The notes beneath the pieces are model-generated. The model was given only the letters and a program-made list of their open reading frames with translations, was not told where the DNA came from and made no database searches. This document shows, one piece after another, positions 17,210-26,258 of a stretch of 64,000 bases of DNA (positions are counted from its first letter, which is position 1; every line of letters begins with the position of its first letter). The position numbers and the translations under genes were made by a program. The DNA is from Lactobacillus hamsteri DSM 5661 = JCM 6256 (lineage in GTDB: Bacteria; Bacillota; Bacilli; Lactobacillales; Lactobacillaceae): the NCBI RefSeq assembly GCF_000615445.1, contig NZ_BALY01000005.1, positions 26,103-90,102 on the forward strand. The letters run 5' to 3'.

Positions 17210-17803
17210 ATGAAAAAAATTCTTAAATTTGTTGCCAGCTTACTCATTGGAATCGCCATTGGAACAGCAGCAACTTATTTTTATTTCAGCAATAAAAACA
17301 ATCAAGTAACCCAAATAAAAAAAGAAACGACAACTACTAATGAAAACGTCGTCTCCCTAGCAGCCACTGAAGATGTCCCCAAAATCAGAGTTGGATTAAA
17401 CCAAGCGATTAATAAATTTACGCGCCTTTATTCTTCCGCAAATATCAGTGAAGTAAACTTAAAAATTCAAGGTGAAAACTATATTTACGATATTGCTGGC
17501 TTTGATGCGAAAAAAGATTGTTCAATTCAAATTGATGCAAGCAATGATTTAATTATTGGTCAGTCTACTTTACGTCATGATTACGAATATAACGAAACTG
17601 ATCCTGTTAAATTGGATTTCAATAAAATAATTTCTCGCAACGAGGCTAGCCAAATCGCTATTCAAAAAGTTGGTGGCGGCGAAGCTCGCGAATGGCTTTT
17701 AAAAACTCAAAAAGATAAGCCAATTTGGATGGTTACAGTTATTGATAAAAACGAAATCTACAAAATTACAATTAATGCTTTAACTAAAGAAATAATTGAT
17801 TAA
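17210..17803 (+). CDS. Membrane-anchored PepSY-domain protein
   Basis: A 197-residue protein with an uncleaved N-terminal membrane anchor (about 7-27) and no lipobox. A Thr-rich linker leads to two PepSY units (about 62-130 and 140-197), marked by YIYDIAGFDAKKDC and PIWMVTVIDKNE and closing with KITINALTKE. It is the third PepSY paralogue within 3.5 kb. The shared order of two units plus matching closing motifs shows common ancestry. The ribosome site is weak (GGTGATGCG). It ends at a bidirectional terminator facing efp. Confidence 0.83.
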   Translation: MKKILKFVASLLIGIAIGTAATYFYFSNKNNQVTQIKKETTTTNENVVSLAATEDVPKIRVGLNQAINKFTRLYSSANISEVNLKIQGENYIYDIAGFDAKKDCSIQIDASNDLIIGQSTLRHDYEYNETDPVKLDFNKIISRNEASQIAIQKVGGGEAREWLLKTQKDKPIWMVTVIDKNEIYKITINALTKEIID

Positions 17804-17808
17804 ACAAA

Positions 17809-17842
17809 AAATAAGCGATGAACTTCATCGCTTATTTTTTAC
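17809..17842. terminator. Bidirectional terminator between PepSY gene and efp
   Basis: AAAAATAAGCGATGA and TCATCGCTTATTTTTT form a stem around AACT with runs on both sides. Confidence 0.9.
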
Positions 17843-17844
17843 TT

Positions 17845-18423
17845 TTAATTAAACTTAGCGTTGTTATCAGCACGACCCTTGTAATCTCCTTCGTCTGTTC
17901 CGATTACAAGCTTTTCGCCTTCGTTAATGAAATCTGGAACTTGTACAACCAAGCCAGTTTCCATAGTTGCTGGCTTACCACCGCCGGCAACAGTTGCACC
18001 CTTAATTCCTGGTTGGGTTTCCTTAACTGTCAAAACAACAGTTGATGGCAATTCAATACCGATCAACTTGCCTTCGTCAGTAAATTCCAAACTTACATTG
18101 ATGTTAGGAATTAAGTATTGAACATCATTGCCCAATTGATCCTTAGAAACTTCGTATTGTTCGTAGGTATCAGTATCCATGAAGGTATAAACATCGCCTT
18201 CGCCGTAAAGATATTGAGCAGTTTTCTTAGTAAGTTCAACTAAGTCAATCTTTTCAGTTGGACGCATTGTCTTATGAACAACAGCACCGCTCTTCACGTC
18301 GCGCAAATCCATTTGCATAACAGTGTTGCCCTTACCAGGCTTGTGGTGGTTAGCTTTTAAAACTCTGATTAACTTACCTTCTTGATTGAAGACCATACCC
18401 TTTTTCAAATTAATTGCTTGCAT
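17845..18423 (-). CDS. efp: Elongation factor P
   Basis: A 192-residue three-domain EF-P. The N-terminal KOW-like domain carries the tip loop HHKPGKG with the modifiable Lys near residue 31. The OB domains include TYEQYEVSKDQLG and the C-terminal signature GLVVQVPDFINEGE. EF-P relieves ribosome stalling at polyproline, which fits the proline-rich surface proteins nearby. The start has AGGAGAG upstream. The tip sequence differs from the usual HVKPGKG by one residue. Genomes of this group often hold a second EF-P gene elsewhere. Confidence 0.95.
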   Translation of the reverse strand: MQAINLKKGMVFNQEGKLIRVLKANHHKPGKGNTVMQMDLRDVKSGAVVHKTMRPTEKIDLVELTKKTAQYLYGEGDVYTFMDTDTYEQYEVSKDQLGNDVQYLIPNINVSLEFTDEGKLIGIELPSTVVLTVKETQPGIKGATVAGGGKPATMETGLVVQVPDFINEGEKLVIGTDEGDYKGRADNNAKFN

Positions 18424-18461
18424 TTAAAACTCTCCTTTTTCATCGTCTTTAGTATACCAAA

Positions 18462-19385
18462 TTAGAACTGTCTAAGGTCAATTCGATCGATTAAATGATC
18501 GTGAGTTTTATGTAAAATCAAATCCGCACGCTTCTTAGTTGGCGCGATGTATTCACGTAAATTAACCAAATTTACCATTTGCCAAGTTTCTTCGGCAAGT
18601 CCTAAAGCCGCAGTTCTTGGACCGTTAGCCATTTCATAGTAAAAGTTGTCAGGGTTGTTTTTATTTAAATCAAGCAATTTTCTAAATCTTTGCATGTACC
18701 AGCTTTCGATCATATCTTCATCTGCATCAATATAAATTGAAAAATCAAAGAAATCACTCGTTACAATTTGGCCGCTTTGCGGAAGCTGCAAAGTATTAAT
18801 TCCTTCCATGATCAAGATATCCGGACGCTTAACATGACCATATTCGCCTGGTACAATGTCGCTCAAAGCTTGAGAATAAAGCGGATAAACAATATCTTCT
18901 TTCCCAGATAAAACATCTGCCAAAAAATCACTCAGCATCTGCATGTTATAGCTTTCTGGAAAACCCTTGCGAGAAAAAATATTCTTTCGTTTCAATTCGG
19001 CATTGCTATAAAGAAAACCATCGGTGGTCATTAAATGAATTTTCAACTCAGGATAAGTTCGACTAAGTAAAAGCTGAAGCAAACGCGCTGTAGTTGATTT
19101 ACCAACAGCGACGGAACCAGAAATTCCAATAATAAAGGGTGAAGCTGGAACTTTTTTATGCAAAAAATCCATCGCCGAATTTTGAACATGACGCTTAGAT
19201 TCAAACATTAAATGTAAATATGAAATTAAGCTTGTATAAATTTCATGAACGTCAGCTAAATCAATCACGTCACCCAAAGACTTAACTTTAGCTAATTCTT
19301 CTTTAGTAATCTCAACTTTTTCATTATGTGGGGTTAAATTAGCCCATTCATTACGATCAAAACTAATATAATTTTTCATTTTCAT
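18462..19385 (-). CDS. coaA: Type I pantothenate kinase
   Basis: A 307-residue CoaA that phosphorylates pantothenate with ATP, the first step of coenzyme A synthesis. The P-loop GISGSVAVGKST lies at about 87-98. The substrate region TTDGFLYSNAELKRKNIFSR and DILIMEGINTLQ are characteristic. Length matches bacterial CoaA. AAAGGATAG precedes the start. It reads toward efp with a 38-base gap and no terminator, so transcription may run through. Confidence 0.95.
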   Translation of the reverse strand: MKMKNYISFDRNEWANLTPHNEKVEITKEELAKVKSLGDVIDLADVHEIYTSLISYLHLMFESKRHVQNSAMDFLHKKVPASPFIIGISGSVAVGKSTTARLLQLLLSRTYPELKIHLMTTDGFLYSNAELKRKNIFSRKGFPESYNMQMLSDFLADVLSGKEDIVYPLYSQALSDIVPGEYGHVKRPDILIMEGINTLQLPQSGQIVTSDFFDFSIYIDADEDMIESWYMQRFRKLLDLNKNNPDNFYYEMANGPRTAALGLAEETWQMVNLVNLREYIAPTKKRADLILHKTHDHLIDRIDLRQF

Positions 19386-19434
19386 TAAACTATCCTTTTA
19401 GTATTATTTTAATTATAGAGGAAGTAGGCAAAAT

Positions 19435-19995
19435 ATGAAAAAAATTGTTCTTTTTGGGGATTCACTCTTTAATGGTTTTCGCAATCGTCGCAACACTAAT
19501 TTAATCACAAAGGGTCTGGAAAACAGATTAAGTAATGCACAAGTGGAAAACTTTTCTAAAAGTGGCGCCACAACAGTCGAAGCATTGGATTATATTGATC
19601 AAATTCCGCAAGATGCGGATGCAATTTTAATAGAATATGGGACTAATGATTCTTCAGCTTGGGGCATCAGTTGTACAAATTATGCTAAGAATTTAGAAAC
19701 GATGATCGCTTATTTTAACACCAAAAAAGTAATCGTAGTCGGTCCATGGCATCCCAACCCAAACAGTGATCAAAGCAATTTCTTCAATCCAGAAACTTTA
19801 AAAACGAATATTCAAACTGCAAAAAATCTAGCAATAAAATATCATTGTCCTTTTATCGATTTGACCAAATTAACCAATAATCAAAAGGACATGGACAAAA
19901 TCTACCAAAATGATGGTTTGCATCTCACTGATTTAGGAAACAATTTATTGCTTGATGCGCTTACACCAATAATTGAAAGCAAAATAAGAGACTAG
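19435..19995 (+). CDS. SGNH/GDSL hydrolase
   Basis: A 186-residue cytoplasmic esterase-like protein. Block I is FGDSLFNGF with the nucleophile Ser near residue 10. Block III is EYGTNDS. Block V is NDGLHLTDLG with the catalytic Asp and His. The Gly of block II is likely in SKSGATT. The family deacylates lipids, sugars or thioesters. No signal peptide is present. It diverges from coaA and ends at a bidirectional terminator. Confidence 0.88.
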   Translation: MKKIVLFGDSLFNGFRNRRNTNLITKGLENRLSNAQVENFSKSGATTVEALDYIDQIPQDADAILIEYGTNDSSAWGISCTNYAKNLETMIAYFNTKKVIVVGPWHPNPNSDQSNFFNPETLKTNIQTAKNLAIKYHCPFIDLTKLTNNQKDMDKIYQNDGLHLTDLGNNLLLDALTPIIESKIRD

Positions 19996-20015
19996 GAATT
20001 CCCTAGTCTCTTATT
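19982..20015. terminator. Bidirectional terminator between SGNH hydrolase and GNAT
   Basis: AATAAGAGACTAGG and CCTAGTCTCTTATT form a perfect stem around AATT, between the two convergent genes. Confidence 0.88.
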
Positions 20016-20016
20016 T

Positions 20017-20463
20017 TCATAAATCACGCACCATCATAACGTGCTCAATGCCGCCTTCGTCAAAGACATCGCCGACTGTTTTATAACCTAAGTATTTATA
20101 AAACGGCTTAGCTGACATCTGCGCATGGCACGCAACCCTTTTAACACCTTTTTCACGCAAAAATTCATGAACTTCTTTCATCATTTTTGCGCCTAAATGT
20201 TGGCCGCGAGTATTTTTATCCACAGCAACTCTGCCGAACATCCAACCTATTTTTTCATCCTTAAACACACGGCAAGTGGCCAATGCATCGGTATTTTTTT
20301 CATTTAATAAAAATACTTGCGTTGCTACCAAATCAGTATCATCAAGCTCTGGTAACGTAATTTTTTGCTCAGCTACAAAAACTTCTGAACGCAATCTTTC
20401 TACGCAAAATAATTCTCGACCGCTCATTTCATCAACTTTTTTAAAAGAAAATTTTTCATCCAC
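20017..20463 (-). CDS. GNAT acetyltransferase, ElaA-like
   Basis: A 148-residue acetyltransferase of the ElaA type. RVAVDKNTRGQHLGAKMMKEV is the acetyl-CoA motif. HAQMSAKPFYKYLGYKTVGDVFDEGGIEH is the characteristic ElaA ending. It starts with GTG at 20463. The ribosome site AGGGAAG overlaps the end of the upstream substrate-binding protein gene, so it is the last gene of the T-box-controlled operon. Substrate unknown. Confidence 0.85.
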   Translation of the reverse strand: MDEKFSFKKVDEMSGRELFCVERLRSEVFVAEQKITLPELDDTDLVATQVFLLNEKNTDALATCRVFKDEKIGWMFGRVAVDKNTRGQHLGAKMMKEVHEFLREKGVKRVACHAQMSAKPFYKYLGYKTVGDVFDEGGIEHVMMVRDL

Positions 20464-20470
20464 TTGTGTA

Positions 20471-21292
20471 TTACTTCCCTAAATAATTGCTTTTCCGATT
20501 AAACCATTTTTCATTTAATTGCTCAAGCTTACCATCTTTTTGGAGTGCCAACAAACTTGCATTAATCTTTTTACGTAAAGTCTTATCACCTTTACGTATC
20601 CCTACAGCAAACAAGTCCGCAGGAACCGCCTTATTTTCAATCACGCGATAATCGCTGCTTTTAGCCATATGCGCAATATAATAGTTAGCATAAACCTCAT
20701 CAAGCAAGATTCCCTGAATCCGGCCCGCATTTAAATCTAAAAATGAATTAGGAATTTGATCATACAAAACTGTACTCTTAGCCTTTAAAACTTTTTGCTT
20801 GCTTTCATACCATTGTTCAGCAGTCGATCCTGTTTGCATCCCCAAAGTCTTATCTTTCATCTGGGCAAAATCATGAATACCGCTATTCTTTTTTACGACT
20901 AAAACTTGACCGTTACGCAAATATGGCCGACTAAAAGCCACTTTCTTCTTACGTTGATCCGTAATACTGTAGCCATTCCAAATCAAATCAATTGTACCAT
21001 TGCGCAATTCTGTCGCGTTCATCGACCAATCGATTGTTTGAAAGCTAACTTTGATACCATAACGTTTAAATACTTCACGCGCCAAATCAATATCGTAACC
21101 AGCGAGCTGCCCATTTTTCTTTGAAAATCCCATTGGCACGAAGGAATCATCTAGGCCAACCACGACTTCTTTTTTGCGGGAAATTTTATTCCAAGTATCT
21201 TCGCTATTCGCACTTTTCGTGATACTTTTACACCCCGTTAAACCTACTAAAACAAATAACAAGGAAAGAAGCAATAATATTTTTTTCTTCAT
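20471..21292 (-). CDS. Amino-acid ABC transporter substrate-binding lipoprotein
   Basis: A 273-residue family 3 solute-binding protein. The lipobox LTGC places the lipidated Cys near residue 21. FVPMGFSKKNGQLAGYDIDLAREVF is the polar amino acid binding signature, and WNGYSIT and RPYLRNGQVLV follow. It delivers its ligand to the permease and ATPase encoded just upstream. Ligand specificity cannot be read off, but T-box control of the operon indicates a proteinogenic amino acid. Confidence 0.92.
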   Translation of the reverse strand: MKKKILLLLSLLFVLVGLTGCKSITKSANSEDTWNKISRKKEVVVGLDDSFVPMGFSKKNGQLAGYDIDLAREVFKRYGIKVSFQTIDWSMNATELRNGTIDLIWNGYSITDQRKKKVAFSRPYLRNGQVLVVKKNSGIHDFAQMKDKTLGMQTGSTAEQWYESKQKVLKAKSTVLYDQIPNSFLDLNAGRIQGILLDEVYANYYIAHMAKSSDYRVIENKAVPADLFAVGIRKGDKTLRKKINASLLALQKDGKLEQLNEKWFNRKSNYLGK

Positions 21293-21295
21293 AAG

Positions 21296-21916
21296 CTAAC
21301 CCTCGTTTAATGGTTTAACTTTCAAAACTTGATCGGCAACGTTCTTTGCAAATTGCAAATCATGAGTAATAATCAGTTGGGTTAAGCCAGTTTTCTTTAA
21401 ACCTAAAATCATCTTTTCAACTTCTTGCCGCAAATTAGGATCAAGCGCACTGGTCGGCTCGTCATAACACAAAATTTTAGGCTGCATTGCCAAAGCTCTA
21501 GCAATGGCAACCCGCTGCTTCTGACCACCAGATAATTGATAAGGATACTGCTTTTCATGCCCTGCCATTTGCAGCTGCGTCAACAATCTCATTGCATCAT
21601 CTTCAGCTTCTTGTTTTTCCTTCTTTAAAACAAGCTTAGGCGCTAAAGTAATATTTTCTAAAACATTTAAATTAGGGAAAAGATTAAAATCCTGAAAGAC
21701 CACGCCTACTTTTCCTGAATCATATTTTTTGCCATCAATTAGAATTTGACCATCATCATTGGTTTCAAGTCCAGCAATAATGCGCAATAAGGTCGTTTTT
21801 CCAGCTCCAGAAGGACCGACAATGGTTAAAATATCGCCATCATTCAAAGTAAAAGAAATATCCTTTAAAATTTGACGGTCATTATATGCCTTAGATAAGT
21901 TTTTAACTTCTAACAT
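21296..21916 (-). CDS. Amino-acid ABC transporter ATPase
   Basis: A 206-residue ATP-binding subunit, shorter than the usual 240 residues. Walker A GPSGAGKTT lies near 34, the Q loop in VVFQDFNLFPN, the signature LSGGQKQRVAIARAL near 125, Walker B ILCYDEPTSALDP and the switch His in ITHD. It lacks the usual C-terminal extension of GlnQ-like proteins. It lies between the permease and binding-protein genes with small gaps (18 and 3 bases). Confidence 0.93.
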   Translation of the reverse strand: MLEVKNLSKAYNDRQILKDISFTLNDGDILTIVGPSGAGKTTLLRIIAGLETNDDGQILIDGKKYDSGKVGVVFQDFNLFPNLNVLENITLAPKLVLKKEKQEAEDDAMRLLTQLQMAGHEKQYPYQLSGGQKQRVAIARALAMQPKILCYDEPTSALDPNLRQEVEKMILGLKKTGLTQLIITHDLQFAKNVADQVLKVKPLNEG

Positions 21917-21934
21917 TCTTTTTCACCTGCCTAA

Positions 21935-22576
21935 TTACTTGTAATAACTAAAGTGTTTTTCGATTCTCTTTTGTGCAAAGGCACAGACACTAATCAAAAT
22001 TAGGTAAATTGCAGCTACCAAAACTAGCGGAACTAAAGTTACGTCACGCGCCATTGCCACATTACCAGCTCTAAGCAAATCGCCTAAGCCAATTACATAA
22101 ACCAAAGATGAATCCTTCACCAGATTGATAACTTCGTTGAAAATAGATGGCAAAACAATTTTCATTACCTGGGGAATTATAATTTTAGTCATTGTCTGCC
22201 AACGGTTAAGACGTAAAACTTGAGCCGCTTCAAATTGTCCTTTATGAATTGATTGCAAGCCTCCACGGAAAATTTCCGCAAAATATGCCGCATAGTTTAA
22301 GACGAAAGCGAAAAGAGCGGCCTCATAACGGGGAAAAACAATATGTAAAATCGGCAAACCATAAAACACAAAAATTAACTGTAATAATAGTGGCGTTCCC
22401 CGCATAATCCAAACATAAAATTCAACTAACCATTTGATTGGTTTAATCTTGCTCATTTCACCTAAAGCAACCAATATTCCTAATGGCAAAGCCAAAATTA
22501 TTGTCCAGAAAAAGATCTTCAACGTCATTAAAGTTCCAGCAATAAGAGCCGGCATAATTTGCATTACATATTCCAT
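21935..22576 (-). CDS. Amino-acid ABC transporter permease
   Basis: A 213-residue HisM/GlnP-type permease with five membrane segments. YVWIMRGTPLLLQL is the start of the conserved region. The EAA loop is EAAQVLRLNRWQTMTKIIIPQ. It is the first gene of the operon, and AGGTGG is the ribosome site directly after the second T-box terminator. It works with the ATPase and lipoprotein encoded downstream. Confidence 0.93.
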   Translation of the reverse strand: MEYVMQIMPALIAGTLMTLKIFFWTIILALPLGILVALGEMSKIKPIKWLVEFYVWIMRGTPLLLQLIFVFYGLPILHIVFPRYEAALFAFVLNYAAYFAEIFRGGLQSIHKGQFEAAQVLRLNRWQTMTKIIIPQVMKIVLPSIFNEVINLVKDSSLVYVIGLGDLLRAGNVAMARDVTLVPLVLVAAIYLILISVCAFAQKRIEKHFSYYK

Positions 22577-22599
22577 TTTTCCACCTGCTTTTTTCTAAC

Positions 22600-22633
22600 A
22601 AAAAGTCCTCTTGAGAAAAATCTCAAGAGGACG
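22600..22633 (-). terminator. Second T-box terminator
   Basis: On the minus strand GTCCTCTTGAGA and TCTCAAGAGGAC form a perfect stem followed by TTTTTG, directly before the permease gene. Confidence 0.88.
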
Positions 22634-22725
22634 AATTATCGTGATTCCACCTCAGCTTCACAACATGCTCACGCATACTGCCTCACTAGGTTTACTAACA
22701 AAGAATTATCACGATAAATAAAAAA

Positions 22726-22758
22726 CGCCCTTCTAGGTCAATTGACCTAAGAGGGCGA
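22726..22758 (-). terminator. First T-box terminator
   Basis: On the minus strand CGCCCTCTTAGGTCA and TGACCTAGAAGGGCG form the stem, followed by TTTTTTATTT. Confidence 0.9.
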
Positions 22759-23043
22759 ATTTCTCGATCCGCGGTTCCACCTCATATTCACAGCTAACTC
22801 GCATTAACTGTCTCAATAAGTTCGTTAATAAACCTTTAGCTATAATGGCTAACCCAGACCTCTCTACTACCATTTCAAGGAGCCAACTCACAGATGTGAT
22901 TCATCCAAGCAATTGCCTTATTTCCACCATCAAAGGCTCTCTATAAATTATTCTTGAACTACTATTTCTGTTCCAAGTTGTTAATCACATGTTGCTTAAA
23001 TATTATACGATCGCTAATTTTTTGTCAACGATTTTGCTTTTAA

Positions 23044-25339
23044 TTATTTTTCATCGTAAGTTTTAGGATCAATATCAAGAAGCGGGGACTTCTCGCCAAT
23101 ATATACAATATCGAGCTTATACATTGCTCTTGAAGTAATTGTGTAAACTAATTGGGTTTCATCAAGAGCGTGATAATTTTCTTTAGATGCATCCCACATT
23201 ACAACTGCATCAAATTCCAAACCTTTAGCTAAGTATGAAGGAACAACTAAGTCGCCAGGAACAAGACGTTGGTTGGCAGTTGCGATCAATGTTGCCTTTT
23301 GGCCATGCTTAGCTAATTGTTCATGAACAAACTTCGCGCCCGCTAAATCCTTAGTAATAATTGCCGTTGTAAAATGCTTAGCATCATTAGCCTTTAAAAT
23401 TTCTTGCAAGGCAACGATTGCTTCTTCATCAGTCTTTCTTCCCCAAATAACAGGCTTTGGACCTTGACGGTTGAAGGATTCAATCTTTTCACCTTGGCGC
23501 AAAATCTGCTTAGTAAAGTCAGTAATTTGCTTAGTTGAACGATATGACTTAGTAAGTTGAACAACATCGGTCTTTTCAGGATCAAATAAGCCTGAAATTT
23601 GTTTAAGCAAACTTCTGCTTTCATCTTTGGTAAAGATAGCTTGATTTAAATCACCAAGCATTGTGAACTTAGCTCTTGGGAAGTTGTACTTAAGATACGC
23701 AAGTTGGAATGGCGTATAATCTTGGATCTCATCGATGAAAGTGTAACGCATTTCAAAATCAGTGCGACGGCCAGTGATCAAGTCATAAAGGTAAAGATAT
23801 GCGGAAACGTCATTCATATGAATGTCGTGCTTTCTGAATGAATCTTTAACTTCTTCGACATGCTTCATCCAGTCATCTTCAGAAATATTCCATTTAGATA
23901 AATCAGTCATCTTAGGAACAGCACGCAAAAAGCTTAAGTATTGCGCACGCATGTTGATAAAGTGATTGTGACGAATCTTTTGGAAAACAGGTTGAAGCGC
24001 CTTTATAACAATCTTTCTGCCTAAGAATTTTTCTTCATCGGCTTCGGAATCGAATTCTTGATCAGGACGATCGTACAAAGCATTAAGCTGTTCCTTGCTC
24101 AAGCTTTCGATAGTTTGACTAACCCACTTCTTGCGAACTTCCGGCGCAATCTTGCGATTGAGCATCTTAATCAATTCTTCACGCGTAGCATCGATACGGT
24201 TGGCCAATTTGTAATTTTGATTGTATGAATAATAGATTTCACGAATCTTTTCCTTATCAAAATATGGCTTCTTTTTATCACGGAACATAATGTTCTTAAA
24301 GACAACGCCACGTTTGTTAAGGTGCTTAGCATAACGCGTTACCAAATTGAAGAAGTTTACAGAATCCTTAAAAGCACCGATATCGCTGTTGGCAGTTTTA
24401 TCTTCAAATTGTTTAAATAAGTTTTCAACGTTCATCCCTGGAAGCCGGCGAGAAACAAATTGCCAATAAGTCATTTGAACCATGTTCTGTTCACCCATTT
24501 CAGGCAAAACATTTTTAATGTAGTCATTGAACAATTGGTTAGGACTAAACATGATAACGTCGCTGGAAGTCAAATTACCGCGGTAACGGTACAAAAGAAA
24601 GGCAATTCTTTGTAAAATCGCGCTTGTCTTACCTGAGCCGGCCGCCCCTTGAACGAATAAAAGATCAGCGCTTGTGTTACGAATGATCTTGTTTTGTTCT
24701 TGTTGAATCGTCGTAACAATTGACTTCATTTGGGTGCTGGATTTTTCTGACAAAACTTCCAGAAGCATCTGGTCACCGATTGACTCGTTAGTGTCAAACA
24801 TGTTGACGATCTTGCCGTCTTTAATCATGAATTGACGCTTCTTAGTCATATCAACGGTAATTTCACCTTCAGGCGAATTGTAGGAAACCTTGCCTAACTT
24901 GCCATCGTAGTAAATAGAAGAAATTGGTGCACGCCAATCATAGATCAAGAAATGATCATTTTCATCCGCAAATGAACCTAAACCAATATAGATTGTTTCT
25001 GGTTCTGAAGCATCATTTTCTTTAAAATCAACACGGGCAAAATATGGACTCTTTTCCAATCTTTCAACTGTGGCTAATTGCTTAGCAGAATGTTGCCAAT
25101 CATGTTCACGTTCAGTTAAAAGTTGTTGTTGCTGGTGAATGGACAAAGCCGTTTCCATTGATGTTGAATAGCCATCATAGTCAAGCTTAACGTCATCAAA
25201 GAAATGAGAATTAAGATCTCTGCTTCGCTTCAACAGTTTTAATTGATTTTCTTAATTTCTTTTCACGATCTTTGATCATGCCCATGACATGGTCAAGATG
25301 TTCTTGTTCGTATTTTTTATCGTCAATTTCTTTAGACAA
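23044..25339 (-). pseudogene. helD: HelD-like UvrD/Rep-family helicase, frameshift near the N-terminus
   Basis: The main frame gives about 729 residues of an SF1 helicase-like protein: Walker A GAAGSGKTSA near residue 199, FSPNQLFNDYI, motif II FIDEIQDY, motif III LGDLNQAIF, motif IV LTKSYRST and a C-terminal TSRAMYKL. HelD proteins free RNA polymerase from stalled complexes. About 38 N-terminal residues (SKEIDDKKYEQEHLDHVM, then a charged helix) lie in another frame, starting at TTG 25339 behind AGGTGAAA. The reading frame breaks at about 25227-25240. The total length is 3n+1, so either one base is extra or two are missing. The N-terminal helical arm is a normal part of HelD, so the gene was probably intact in the ancestor or the break is a sequence error. 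Confidence 0.8.
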
Positions 25340-25493
25340 ATAATTTCACCTACTTTTAAAACCTAGTCTATTAATTCTACCATGAATTAAGAAATGGTAA
25401 TACTTTTAGCTTACAGGCCATATTAATACACAAAAACAATTAAAAAGTTTACAATTTGAAAGAATATTCAAAAAAATCGGAGTTGATGCAATT

Positions 25494-26188
25494 ATGCGAG
25501 GATTTTTTCACTTCTTGCGTAATTTAATTTTCTTAGGGATAATTGCTTTCGGTATTTGGACATATAAAACAAATCCTAATTTTCAAACGGCGACCAACGA
25601 TTCGCTTGCCACACTCAGCCAGAGAATTAATCAGCTAATTTCAACAGGATCGCTTAAGGCTCCAAAAATTGGTGATAATGAACCAACTGAGCAAACCGAT
25701 TCTGAAGGAAAAAATGATGATTCCGGCAAAAAGACTGACAAACAAATTTGGTCTAAAAATAGTGCAACGGTTTATATCGATATTGATAATAATCCAGTTT
25801 TGCGCAGCGCAACAATCGACGCTATGAACGCTTGGAATAGAACGGGAGCTTTTTTATTTAAACAAACAAATAACAAAAATAAAGCCAACATTGTCGTTAG
25901 TGTAATGGATCGAAGCGATACAAGCGCGGCAGGACAAACGTCCACAACTTATAATCCTGTTACGGGACATTTGCTTAGAGCAAAGGTGCAGCTTAATCGC
26001 TATTATTTGCAAAATACATGGTATGCTATAGCCAAAACAGAATTATAAATACTGCTGAGCATGAATTAGGTCATGCAATCGGCTTAAGTCATACTCATAG
26101 CGTTTCCGTTATGTATCCGGCCGGATCAATTTATACGATTCAGCCTCGCGACATTACTGACGTAAAGAGACTTTATCACGAAAGCTAA
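25494..26188 (+). pseudogene. Matrixin-like zinc metalloprotease, one-base frameshift before the active site
   Basis: The first frame gives a membrane anchor or signal (about 5-24), an acidic linker and a matrixin-like fold (TVYIDIDNNPVLRSATIDAMNAWN, then ANIVVSVMDRSDTSAAGQT) up to LQNTWYA, then stops at 26048. The zinc motif HELGHAIGLSH and the Met-turn VMYPAG follow in another frame and end at 26188. The 695-base length is one short of 3n. Adding one base near 26027-26031 joins WYA to SQNRIINTAEHELGH, about 231 residues, typical of small secreted M10-like proteases of lactobacilli. As read, the enzyme would lack all zinc ligands. Confidence 0.82.
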
Positions 26189-26258
26189 ATATTTTTCTTT
26201 AAACAATCACCTTTTTTCGTTTAGAATGAAAGTGATTGTTTTTATTTAGGAGAAAATT

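Larger units (their letters stand above)
22596..23030 (-). promoter_or_regulatory. T-box leader with two antiterminator/terminator modules
   Basis: The promoter TTGACA (23023-23028) and TATAAT (23002-23007) starts a long leader. Stem I is visible: AACTTGGA pairs with TCTGGGTT at the base. The AGTA...GAA loop E motif, AGAGAGCC and GGTGGAAA follow. T-box 1 is GAGGTGGAACCGCG (about 22769-22783) with a terminator at 22726-22758. A second T-box-like sequence, GAGGTGGAATCACG (about 22640-22653), has its own terminator at 22600-22633 but no stem I. The specifier loop reads GAAATGGTAG, so UGG (Trp) or GGU (Gly) are candidates. The UGGA of the T-box would fit a tRNA with discriminator U, which favours Gly over Trp. 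Confidence 0.9.

Noticed and set aside
22600..23000. Possible tRNA genes in the structured region
   Set aside because: The structure is explained by T-box stem I and the antiterminator/terminator modules. No cloverleaf with a CCA end is present.
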